Shown here: piece by piece, positions 10,801 through 20,253 of the stretch
How the letters are laid out: each line of letters starts with the position of its first letter
Position numbering within the stretch: position 1 is the first letter of the stretch
NCBI GenBank assembly: GCA_013054445.1
Contig: JAAMPI010000423.1
Coordinates: 1 to 38,330 of the forward strand
Direction: 5' to 3'
From: Cudoniella acicularis
Lineage: Eukaryota; Ascomycota; Leotiomycetes; Helotiales; Helotiaceae
DNA: 38,330 nt
Notes under the pieces: generated by a model
Databases searched by the model: none
The model's input: the letters and a program-made list of their open reading frames with translations, nothing else
What the model was told of the DNA's origin: nothing
Program-made: the position numbers and the translations under genes

Positions 10801-12951
10801 AGCCCCGGAGAGATTAGTCGAGGAAGTCTTGATAAGTTGAAATTATCACACAACCAAATTATCCAAGATAACCGTTGTTGTGGCGGGATAGCGTCATAGT
10901 AATCGGTGTGCAAAAACTGGTACTGGAGCTCGAGCTGTTCAAAAATGCCACTAGTTGACTTGTTCTCCCAAAAACCTCCGTCAATATACAAATCAGATCC
11001 CCGGCAACGTCTATCTTGTTCGAAACAAACCACAGCTCGGAGTTGTCTGGGACTTGCCGGGGTGCCTTGAAAAGAAATTCCGCGTGAGATACTAGCTGCT
11101 TTCGGGACAATAATGCAGGATTAAATGATGGATCTGCATGCAAGTCTCGAATCAAGCGACAGATCTCAGTGGCTTCCCATAACCTTACCCCGAGCTGTGC
11201 AAAGAGATTCCTTGTATCGGAGCTCGCTTCTGCCTCTGGATCAACAAACATGACCGGAATGCCTTCGGGTATCTTGAGATCGTTGGTCATTTCGGAAAAG
11301 AATATCGTACGACCTTGAGCTGAAACCCAATTGCCATCTCGTAAAGGTATGATATCGAGGGCAGAGATGATTAGTTTGTGCTCGTCCCGTACTATCAGAG
11401 CTAATAGTATTTTCGCGAGGTCCGAATGCCACCGTCTGGGCCGATTCCGAAAAGTACTTGCGTCTCTCAAAATAACTGTAGCCAGATCTTGCAAAAACTC
11501 TCCAGGAGTGAGCTCCTTGACACCAAGTGCACATGCCGGACCCGTTTCCCACGAATCCCACAGAGGGTAATTGAGCGACAAATATTTGTGTTCCGTGTGT
11601 GAACCCAAGGTATAAGGTATACCTCCATCATCCGTAAACCGCGGCACGTACTTGAGTGAGGTAGGCTTGCACATGGTCCCATTACAACACTCAAGTACAA
11701 GCGCTTCAGATAGCTTCTTCATAATGTCGCTCTGAAGCTTCTTGAAGAAATCTGGGCTTCGCGCTCCGGGCACGTAATGAAGCCATTTATAACGAAGAGT
11801 TCCTGAATTGAAATACTCGATTGCCGATAGAAAAGCATCCACCGTGGCATCTAAAAGGGTGTGATTCCAATGGGACGAACTGTCGATATCTTGTCGATTG
11901 GCCGTCAGTAGAAAGTCTCCCTGCAAAAGAAACTAAATAAAGTAAGTATTGAAATATTGCAGTGGAAGAGGCAGTTACTAACCGTGAAGCCATAATCCCT
12001 TATTGGAAGGAAGGCATATACACTCTGAGTGACCAATTCGGGAGGCTGCGTTGAATGGGTTTGTGGGAACGCTAATAGTATTACGGACTGAGAACATCCC
12101 ACGCGCTTTGGCTCAGGAGGAAGACTATCGACAGTATGTTTTCTGATAAGATACTGAAAACATATATCATCTTGCCTCAAGGATGTGGTCAGTTCATTAT
12201 CGTTATACACGTCGGTCCTGCTGAAAGTTGTTTCCCAAATCCTCTTATCTTTAATGACTTTTAAATTCATGCGTCTTAGCCTTCTGAGAAAAATGAGCAT
12301 TCTTGGGTCAAGGGAGCGAAGGTGATGGATTAGCTCTTGTTGACCATAACCGTGCGAGAATTTCATATAGAATGAAGTATGTCCGCCAATAATCTTTGCC
12401 GGAAATTCAGCCCAAATTGGGACTATCATGCCGAGAGGTTCGCTTTTATCGAATTTGAAAGAATACCCGCCGGACGAGACCCATACCACATCAGCTGCTT
12501 GAAACACAGACTTAAAGCCGATACCCTTTTCGCCTATATATCGTGTAGAATGGCCTACGCCAACCTTTGTGCTCCGCCCGATTTTGCAAAGAGCCTCGAC
12601 ATCACTCGCTGTAAAACCAACCTCGTTGGAGTCAACACGAAGGCCCCCGTCGCTGTACGTCAAGTTTAGGGTTGGAATAGGAACGTCATAAGAGTTGTCA
12701 TCCGCGTTCTGAATGAGCTCGGAAAGGAAATGCGTTGACTTCTGATACAATTGTTCGGACAAGCTAGAAGAAGTCAGTCAATCTGAAGGGTGAATAGAGT
12801 GAACCCTAAAATGACATATGTAATACATTCGAAGGGCGCTTTCCAGATCTGCGAAAATGGGTGTTTGGTGATTTCTGTCATAGATCCCTATTTCGCTCCT
12901 GATTCTCTCGATGTGGTTTTGTTTGTCGGTGATGGTCGATGGCCGGTTCAT
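7849..12951 (-). CDS. Sacsin/Hsp90-like ATPase fused to a fungal C-terminal module with two membrane segments (apparent 1-nt frameshift)
   Basis: Six exons: 12951-12827, 12763-11983, 11932-10327, 10274-8978, 8933-8394 and 8340-7849; introns 63, 50, 52, 44 and 53 nt. The ATG at 12951 is the first after an in-frame TAA. The head has the GHKL nucleotide fold: N-box ELIQNADDN (about 57-65), NEVGF (about 88-92) and lid GEKGIGFKSVF (about 119-129), followed by YAFLPIRDYGF and the GDFLL..NRQDI block typical of sacsin/NO VEIN-like fungal proteins. Beyond the splice at 10326/10275 the frame continues (RKVFKEKPLIY) into a second part: acidic, repeat-rich linker (STQESDSGYG/STQESDSGFG), NWNWWPLRPRMKRL, a WICHCGTH cysteine motif, RRTLELAQI, YEYAPRPPDAELPPI, IPKR and two C-terminal membrane helices. 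Near 11,021 one base is missing after LWFVS; with it the product would be about 1613 aa. Sequencing error or real lesion cannot be told apart. Function unknown. Confidence 0.75.
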
Positions 12952-13706
12952 CGTGCTGCTTCTAGAGCTCTGGGTTTAGCACTCAGCGAGACTGTGTTCT
13001 TTCTAGCTACTGAACGAGAAAATGTTAGGTTCAACGTAAATAAAGATAGATTGTGTTGGTTTCAGCTCTCAGCCCCACTATTGTTATTAATCTAGGCGGC
13101 CGCCAACGCATAAAGCCGAGGCATACCGGGACCGCCCGACCAGTCACAATAGCCGCCAGGGCTCGCCTAAAATCCGCTAATCTTTATACTTTTATCGGAT
13201 TCTCTATACGATAAAATATATCTAGAGTAGATATAGTCATATGCGACCTATGCCTGCGAGCTCGGACGATTTCTGTTTTTTTTTTTAACGATTTTGTACG
13301 TAAACTTTGATTTTTATTATTTTTTATTAAAACCTATTCTAAAAATATTATAATAAATTTTTGAAATTTTTAAACTTACTTTTCTTATATTAGTTACTTA
13401 TTATTATCTTGCAATAAAATAAAAAATTAGAAAACATTTTATTATACACATATAAGAGCTTAAGAAGTATCTTATCTAATAGATCTCAACAGTTCTTCTT
13501 GCTTAATACTCTCTATTATAAGCTCACTTCGTAATGCTAATCCCTTTAGCCTCGCACTCACGCCTTTTCCACACCTGAATTCCTAAGCCTCTTCTTCTAA
13601 AGCGCCGAATTCCCCCTACACAATCCTCAGGGAGGTCATGTAATTTTCAAAAGACATGTCCAATTAAACATAACGTAAGAACAAGTCGTAACCACTGATA
13701 TATGTC
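12952..13706. other. Non-coding, very A/T-rich in its right half
   Basis: This includes the upstream region of the ATPase gene. From about 13,270 to 13,500 the DNA is almost entirely A and T, typical of RIP-affected or degraded repeats. No gene recognised. Confidence 0.5.
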
Positions 13707-14150
13707 TCACTCCCCCGACTCAACCACCAAAGCCTGCGCCCCCTTGTTGTCCATCTCGGCTCCCGAATCCGGCACAGATTCAAGAGTATTTTCCTTCCCG
13801 GCCAACTTAAAATCCGTCGCCTGCCACTGGCCCCCAAAAGCCGGCCCCGGATGAAAAGCCGTCAACGAAATACTCGCTGTCAAAACCATAACGCCCTCAA
13901 GCACTATATACGTGACCTCCTGATTACCCAACGGGCCATGAAAACCCCTACTCAACTCGGCGACACGGAACACACTCCTTATAAAAATAGCTATAGTCGC
14001 AGTTGCCAGCGCCCACAGAAAGGCTTTGAATTTCCCTGTAGAAGCGACTGGGTTCCATGAGCTGGAGGAGGATTTTCAGACAGACAGAGCAAAGTCCGTG
14101 CATAAGCCCATGAAGAGGAGGAGAGAGGCAACTTGGAAGGAGAGGCCTGC
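13707..14150 (-). pseudogene. RTA1-family membrane protein, 3' half only
   Basis: The minus strand from 14,150 reads AGLSFQVASLLLFMGLCTDF, a TGA stop (14076-14078), then FKAFLWALATATIAIF, IRSVFRVAELSRGFHGPLGN, QEVTYIVLEGVM and TAFHPGPAF before a hydrophilic tail and TGA at 13707. These are the last membrane helices and the conserved RSVFR..E...G..G...E motif of the RTA1 family (seven-helix fungal proteins linked to lipid translocation and drug resistance). The internal TGA follows LSV where Arg is expected, so CGA to TGA is likely. The coding similarity ends exactly where an LTR begins at 14151, and I find no N-terminal half on its other side. A truncated pseudogene. Confidence 0.8.
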
Positions 14151-14421
14151 TGTAACGTTCTGTTATCACGTGAGATCTCGATGTCACGTGAACGGGGTTT
14201 ACTTAGCCTTAGAAGCGTCAAGTAGGTTCTAGTAGAGCGTTATCCTAATCAAGTGATGATATTAGAATATGAGTTAAGTATACCTCTAACATAGGAAAAC
14301 TATATAGCTATATAGGTAGTGGTAGTCGTAGTTTAGTAGTTTAGTAGTTCAGGCCTTAAACGCTAAACAACTAAACCAATGAACTAATCACGTGAACGTT
14401 ATATAATCCTAGGTCGTGACA
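14151..14421 (+). repeat. LTR, left copy
   Basis: Left direct repeat of the element. It contains two CACGTG-type palindromes early (TATCACGTGAGATC and TGTCACGTGAAC), shared with the right copy. Confidence 0.65.
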
Positions 14422-14686
14422 CTATTCTCTATCTGTCCTAGCGTAGTCCTATACGCTTAATCTAATTCTAACGACGTAGTAGCATTGTCACCTCTTTAGT
14501 TCTCTAAAAATAGGACCTAAACGCTCCGAAATCAAATACCGCTAACAACTAGGTCGTTAGATCGAATTAACAGGATCTAAGATGTCCCCTTATACCCGTT
14601 GTTATAGTAAAGAAAGGAAGTGCGTAGTAGACAAGGCGAAATCAAAACGCTATAGTGAGTATACCTACGCTAGGTAGAAATATAAC

Positions 14687-14956
14687 TATAACGTTCTGTT
14701 ATCACGTGAGATCTCGATGTCACGTGAACGGGGTTTANTTAGCCTTAGAAGCGTTAAGCAGGTTCTGGTAGAGCGTTATCCTANTCAAGTNATGATATTA
14801 GAATATGAGTTGAGCATACGCTCTAACATAGGAAAACTATANGGCTATATAGGTAGTGGTAGTAGGGACCGAGATATCGAGGGGCCGACGAGCTCACCTC
14901 GTCCNNTCGGCCCCTCGGCCCCCACGTGACTGATCACATGTTCCTGGGTCGTAACA
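14687..14956 (+). repeat. LTR, right copy (contains N bases)
   Basis: Right direct repeat, carrying several undetermined bases between 14738 and 14906. Its 3' part has a GC-rich hairpin, GAGGGGCCGACGAG facing CTCGTCC..TCGGCCCCTC, absent from the left copy. The Ns indicate poor or collapsed read coverage in a multi-copy repeat. Confidence 0.65.
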
Positions 14957-15180
14957 CAAACAACAACATCCCCTCGGAGCCATCCGATTAAGAAGGTTGT
15001 ATAGCAGATTAAAACAGCTATGTCGAAATCATCGAATAATAAGAGGATACCTAGAACGAAGAGCAGGAGGTGGCAAGGCGAAGCAGACGAAATATTGAGT
15101 CATTATTCGATTGCTCTCAACTTACCCTATGATATCCACGAGGTCGCCTTGCTATGAGACGCGGCTGAAACCTCAGCCCG
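14957..15180. other. Non-coding spacer
   Basis: Short stretch between the LTR element and the end of the unknown pseudogene. No gene seen. Confidence 0.4.
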
Positions 15181-16920
15181 TTAGGGTCGGGCGCGCCAAG
15201 ATGGAGCCTTGTCTGACATCTTTGGACAGGAGCTATCAGTGGTCGCAAACTTTCCTTCAGCATCAAGCCCGTCCCATGGTGCAGAGCGCACATCATCCTG
15301 AATGGCCAAGAAGGTATTATTACTCCATGAGAGTGGCTCTCGATGTTCATGCAATCTTTTGATTTGTTGAGCAGATGGTGTGAGGAGTGAGTCGTAAGGC
15401 AACCTGTATGTAACGTGGTCAGAACGAATAAAATTAGAATCGTTGTTTTCCTTCAGGATCGCTTCTGTGGAATGATTGGGATAAGAACTGACTTAAGAGA
15501 CAAAAGCTGGCATTCCGAGCGCAACTCTACAGATACCAATAACAGACCTTTGAAGGCTAAACTCTGCGAACTCTTGTTGTTGTGTCGCTTAGGTTACACC
15601 ATTTCTGGCCCCATACGGCAAGAACATCTTCAAAGCCATCAGCCAACAGACTTGTCACATTTACTTTTTGCAATCGCGCCTCTCTGGATTCTCGCAATAA
15701 GTTCTGATTTGTTAACATGATCTCTTACACGATAATACCGTATCATATCTTCCACGGATGTATTGAAGATGTCACAGAGAGCCCGAATATCTATTGTGTG
15801 ACACTGCTCTATCCCGGTGGCTAGCTAGGTAAGATCCCCGTTGTTGTGCCCCGAAGTCTTGTACCTAACACACAGTATTAGAGTTAGCTTAAAATTGGCG
15901 GTCGCAGGCCTTACTCACACGAGACTCGAGATAGCTTCGCTACACACAAGGAGGGTGGCCATTCTCTTCCAAATATTCCTCGAAGTCGCGGAGATTCCTG
16001 ACCAGGGCCAGGGCCCACCGCAACCAGCTTCGAGGCTTACGCAGCTCGGGGTGGTGGTAGAGACGGCGCATGTGCTTGTCCCCGCAGGAAGGGTCGTCTC
16101 GAAATTCTCGTACAAGACCAGCAGCGAGCAGTTCCCAATGCCGGTCAACGAGCTGTATTAGAGACCCTACGGCATTCGCGATGAATCTCTCAAGCTTTGC
16201 CTCCTAAATGTGTGCCTTGTCTCCTGTTTTTCCGATTGTCCCACGACTGTGCAAGTCTGTTAGTGTGGACCTTGCGTCGGCAACATGAGGGGTGTTGGGG
16301 TTGAAGGACGTCGAAGCATCGAGAACGCCAGCCCAGAGTCAGTCAAAACTCTCGGTAGGCAACGCAAGAAGGGCAGAAAGGAAAGCTTTAGACGAATCTG
16401 GACCTTGTTCAGTATATAACTTGTTAGTCTTATTTGCAACCTAGCGTCGGATAGCTGCCTCAGCTTTACTCAACAGATTATCATAGTCCGTTTAGCCGGG
16501 GGAGATGTGTTCCTGTCCAGGTTGTGCTGGTTCGGCTTCCAGGTTGGGAAGATTCGGGAACGGGCCATAGGTGACATTAGGAAACAAACCATCTCGATGG
16601 CATATCACGGAACTATTAGGCAGAGACTGATCTGCTATACCGGTTTGATGATAGAAGAGGTGCGGTTCTCGAACGGTGAAAGGCAGAGTCATCCCAGCAC
16701 TATCTCGCCTGGTACGGTTTAGCGCTGGAGTTATTGGGAAACATCTCCCACTTAAGCGACTCACGTCTTCAATAGTCAAGTGTTTAAATTTCTGCGCCAG
16801 ACTGGTGTTAATATAATGAGCAACAGACGAATGACCTGTGTCACTACATTGTAGATTATTAGCGGTGATCCCCGTAGTCACCGCATTAGCGATGATAGGG
16901 TCTGTAGAAGGGTCAGTCAT
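15181..16920 (-). pseudogene. Multi-stop pseudogene of unknown function
   Basis: From ATG at 16920 (MTDPSTDPIIANAVTTG) one minus-strand frame runs for about 330 codons, interrupted only by stops at 16492 (TAA), 16441 (TAG), 16339 (TGA), 16204 (TAG) and 15940 (TAG). Between them the protein is rich and continuous, for example FIANAVGSLIQLVDRHWELL, RRLYHHPELRKPRSWLRWAL and RNLRDFEEYLEENGHPP. A GTGAGT donor at 15918 and acceptor at 15865 lead to a second block (DIRALCDIFNTSVEDMIRYY, RVRDHVNKSELIARIQRGAI) with further stops at 15825, 15639, 15630 and 15594, shifted by one base. A last open block (RLPYDSLLTPSAQQIKRLHE) ends at TAA 15181. Most stops can be derived from CAA, CAG or CGA by C-to-T change. 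I do not recognise the family. Confidence 0.6.
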
Positions 16921-18574
16921 TATGTATTTGACTTCTACGGAAAAATATATGTAAGTTTGAATATGAAGTTAGTGCTTGGCTTATTTATAATGGAACAGGA
17001 AAGCCGGTTTCCTTACTGGGGATTTTGGTTCCTTGAAAGTTGATTGTGCGTTTACTGTATCTGAAGACTTGTTTTGAACTTTGAATTCCAGATATCTCTA
17101 ACGCCACATTTGCAGCCACAAAGCGCCTCTGATCTGAACGACCCCGCATTTTCCTCTATCTTCAGTTCACTGCCACTGAGTTATGGCTGTCACAGGACTA
17201 CGTGTTGGATATCGTGTGATCTCGGGCAAACACTTTCAAAACTCATGGCATCCTTCGCACTAACCTCACAACCCTAACTTGGTTGCACCTTATAGTGGCA
17301 CACATTTATGGGTCGTAACTTGGTAATTTTGGACTCTTTAATTCTAAACTTTTAATAGACTTTTTAATGAGGCGAGCACCAGTGGTAACTCGGTTTGGAA
17401 TAAGCTTGGAGTAGTGCTGGCACTAGTGCTGAGCTCCACTCCCTCAGTCGGCAGAGATTTTCAATTTTCTAGAGAAACTGCATGGGTTTTTATCTGATAT
17501 ATTCGAGCTACAATATATTCTCTCTGATTCATGTGACAGGTAAACTACTAGGGCATGGAACTTTGTTGCGTATCGCACTTCTTCAGATTAGGATTGATCA
17601 GATGAGATTACGTCACGTGAAACCACAGAGAATAAAGGAATTTTTTGTTGCACGTCGCAGATGTGATTGACTGTTTGTGCGTATCCCCGATCTCTTCCAT
17701 GAGTCATTGCTGCACTGAGGAATGAGCACCGTACAGTCAAATCTACCGCACGGTACAAACAGGCTGTGCCGTCGTTCTCAGCTGCGGCAAGGCTGATAGA
17801 GGGGTCATTCGGAGTGGGCCTGTGTAGGTAGGGGTCGAGGGCGCATAATGAGATCGAAGGGCCGAGCGAGGGGGTATTGGGAAAGGATTGAAGAGGAAGA
17901 TGGTTGAGCAGTGGGGAAGCGCGACTTTCATAGACGTTGAAAGCGACGGCTGGACCGTGCACGCACCTTGCCCGAAGCAGAGATAATAAAAGTAAAAATA
18001 TTCTAATATAATACTTTAATATATTAATAGCTTATAAGAAATCAAATAATAGAGTAGATAATAATTTAATAATAACTTACTTTTTATTTATATAATTCGT
18101 GGTTATTTAATAATTAAATTTTTAGTATTCTCACTTAGGTGTTGCATGTAAGCGGGATCTCGAGTAGAAGCGCAAGTTGTGTTATCGACGTCGTTAAAAA
18201 AAAAACATTCTTAGAGGACAGCGGGAAAGCGCACCTCGGGGAACTAAAAACACATCATTCTCTATGCCTTGCGCATTCGTATGTCCTCTACATACAGTAT
18301 GAGTTACTACACATCCAAAGCTGTGGACCCTAGCCTAGGTCACCACTACCGCGATCGTGCCCACCTTCCGCGCAAGCGCGCTTCAGCCGTAGAGCCTGAC
18401 TATCTCATGATGTCTACAGTGTTGGAATTTCAAGGTCCCCAAAGTCATAACGAATGTATTCTTCCTAGGATGGATAACTACTATACAGATAGAGGCTTCC
18501 AGAGCCTATAACTACGGGTACGGCACTAGCCAAAGCGTACCCTGAAACGGGTCTGCGACCCGAATCGCAACATA
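16921..18574. other. Long non-coding stretch
   Basis: About 1.65 kb with only short, motif-free frames. The longest (minus, 17588-17962) looks spurious. An A/T-rich block lies at 17,990-18,130. No RNA gene or complete repeat recognised. Confidence 0.5.
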
Positions 18575-18756
18575 CAGTACTACGCAACTGCTGTTAGCGA
18601 ATTTTTTTCCTACCAAAACTAAGCATCGGCACCTAGACTTTACTTGATAATAACGAACGCAGCTCTTATTATTATTACAAGCTAAATAGACTAAATTAAT
18701 CGTAATTGATCCTTTAATTCGTATAATTAGAAGTTACTATCCCTGTCGTTCCGTAC

Positions 18757-19480
18757 CTAATATTTAGTGTATTACCCGTCTGCCTTGATATAGGCCATAA
18801 CTAGACTGCGTGATGGGTAACCCACGGGTACCCGTTTGGCCGTGCTTCTCTTTTGTTTCTAGGCCAAATTTAATACGGATTTTTTGACAGAACTGGAAAT
18901 TTTAAGACTATTACGAAAATACGATATTTATTAAAAAACCCCTTAGGGCTTTACCCGACGCACGGCTAGGCACGGACTAACTGGTCCGTGTACGGGTACC
19001 CATCACGCAGTCTAGCCATAACCCTCCTAGACATACTTTTAATAAGCGTATTAAAGAAGTCCTTTAGAATTATATCCTAGGCAGCTTATAAACAAGACTC
19101 TAGGCGCTGCCTATTATATTCCGATTTACTAGTAGACACTATAACCTTAAGAAACATTATAAAGACGTGTTTTTTAAGCTCTTACTAGGTATTCTTAATC
19201 AGGTTTAAGTCAGGGGAGAAAAGAGGCTAATCCGTGATATCTATACCGTGTTTCTTAAACTATTCCTAGACTTTTTAGGCAATATAGATAGATACGTTAT
19301 CCTATATAAATATATAACTAGGGCTAAGTCATCAGTGCTAAATAATAGCTAGTCGGTCAAAACTTCAAGATAGGAGTTAGCAGAGTACCTATACTTCTTC
19401 GACTTAAAGTCCCGGTTTATAATATAGAATTATGTCCTCTCTATATCCTAAAAAGTGTTACAGCTCTGCAAAGGCACTAG
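18757..19480 (-). pseudogene. Decayed Tc1/mariner transposase
   Basis: The minus strand reads QDNVSIYIA-like sequence near 19,300 (first codon now TAG), then FKKHGIDITD, SPDLNLIKN (a form of SPDLNPIEN), ELKK, and finally RRVMA | YIKADG.YTKY with terminal TAG at 18757. The break between RRVMA and YIKADG is the nested element at 18801-19015. The second catalytic Asp (DN motif) and the SPDLN region are recognisable. Many glutamine positions are now TAG or TAA. The first catalytic Asp region expected around 19,600 is not found; a GC-richer segment lies there instead. Confidence 0.8.
18801..19015. mobile_element. 215-bp MITE-like element nested in the transposase
   Basis: The left end CTAGACTGCGTGATGGGTA and the right end TACCCATCACGCAGTCTAG are perfect inverted repeats of 19 bp, with weaker complementarity continuing inward (GGTACCCG, GCCGTGC). 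The same hexamer CCATAA flanks both sides (18795-18800 and 19016-19021). Removing the element and one hexamer restores the transposase C-terminus (RRVMAYIKADG). No coding capacity. Superfamily not assigned. Confidence 0.85.
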
Positions 19481-19879
19481 GGCCCTGACGTCATGTGGGG
19501 ACGTATTTGCAAGAAGGTGCTATATTACGAAGAAACTAAGCTAAGGAGAGAAGAAGAGAGGTAGCCCCGGAGGGGCCTTATATATAGGAGGTGAGTTCCG
19601 CCAAGCGAGGGCACGTGATAAGGGGTCAGGGGGACGCGTCGCAGGCAAGGGGGACGCGTCAAACTAGGTCTGTGACATGGCTAAAGGACATAGTACTAGC
19701 GATTCCTCTACGTGTATAAGGAGTAAGATGTTGATAATCTTCACGATTACTAGAGCTTAGCCTGAGTAGAGTATGTTAAGGTGGCAATTTTAGAATAATA
19801 TATAGGAAGGTAGGAGGGGGTCGTATAAAAACGCGCTTTTTAAAGTGGATTTCGCTAACAGCAGTTGCGCGTCACTGTA

Positions 19880-20253
19880 GTCACCTTATTTCTCATGGGT
19901 TTAAGTAAGATATAGCATAATCGACGCCCTTGATCAAATTCTAATGATAATTATTTCCTTTGATTATTAATTCAATTGGATTAAATAATTCTTTAAAATA
20001 CTGCTATAATGTCGGCTTTTGGTGATGCAAATAATAGAATTGAGACTCAGTGGCCTCCAACTTTAGACTGTGAAAGTTCTAAACTAGAGTATAAATCCCG
20101 ACAGCCACTTGTGGTTAATTTCAAGGTTGAAAATGTGTAGAACTAGTTTATATTCTGCATTATCCTTAAAATGCCAGCCCTTATTAGATCTACGTATGTT
20201 GGCTTTGGATTCCTGTAATCTTCTACTTCAGCCCCGATCCGTCTATACCAATC
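19880..20253. other. Intergenic, 3' side of the SesA-like gene
   Basis: Between the transposon's right TA and the stop of the SesA-like gene. No gene recognised. Confidence 0.5.

Larger units (their letters stand above)
14151..14956 (+). mobile_element. Small LTR element with two LTRs and a short internal ORF
   Basis: Two related direct repeats of 271 and 270 bp (14151-14421, 14687-14956) bracket 265 bp of internal DNA. The left copy starts TGTAACGTTC and ends GTCGTGACA; the right copy starts TATAACGTTC and ends GTCGTAACA. The first ~170 bp of the copies are nearly identical, while their last ~100 bp differ strongly. The interior holds an ATG at 14581 starting MSPYTRCYSKERKCVVDKAK and ending after about 30 codons; its spaced Cys/Lys pattern resembles the short ORFs of fungal LTR elements. 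No matching target duplication is seen (CCTGC left, CAAAC right). No pol genes, so it is non-autonomous or internally deleted. Confidence 0.65.
18575..19877 (-). mobile_element. Tc1/mariner-type DNA transposon relic
   Basis: The ends are inverted repeats of about 27 bp: left CAGTACTACGCAACTGCTGT..., right (reverse strand) CAGTGACGCGCAACTGCTGT..., both continuing TAGCGAA. A TA dinucleotide flanks each end (18573-18574, 19878-19879), the usual Tc1/mariner target duplication. Inside, the minus strand carries a decayed DDE transposase. The interior is strongly A/T-biased with many TAG/TAA stops, as in RIP-treated copies. It is shorter than an intact element once the nested insertion is subtracted, so it is also internally deleted. 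Confidence 0.85.

Noticed and set aside
11913..11924. Acceptor ...TTTTGCAG before GGAGAC for intron 2 of the ATPase gene
   Set aside because: The earlier TTATTTAG acceptor gives GFT-FLLQGDFLL, which matches the family better than GFT-GDFLL.
17588..17962. 124-aa minus-strand ORF
   Set aside because: No recognisable motif, no intron signals, no neighbour relation; likely chance in a decayed region.
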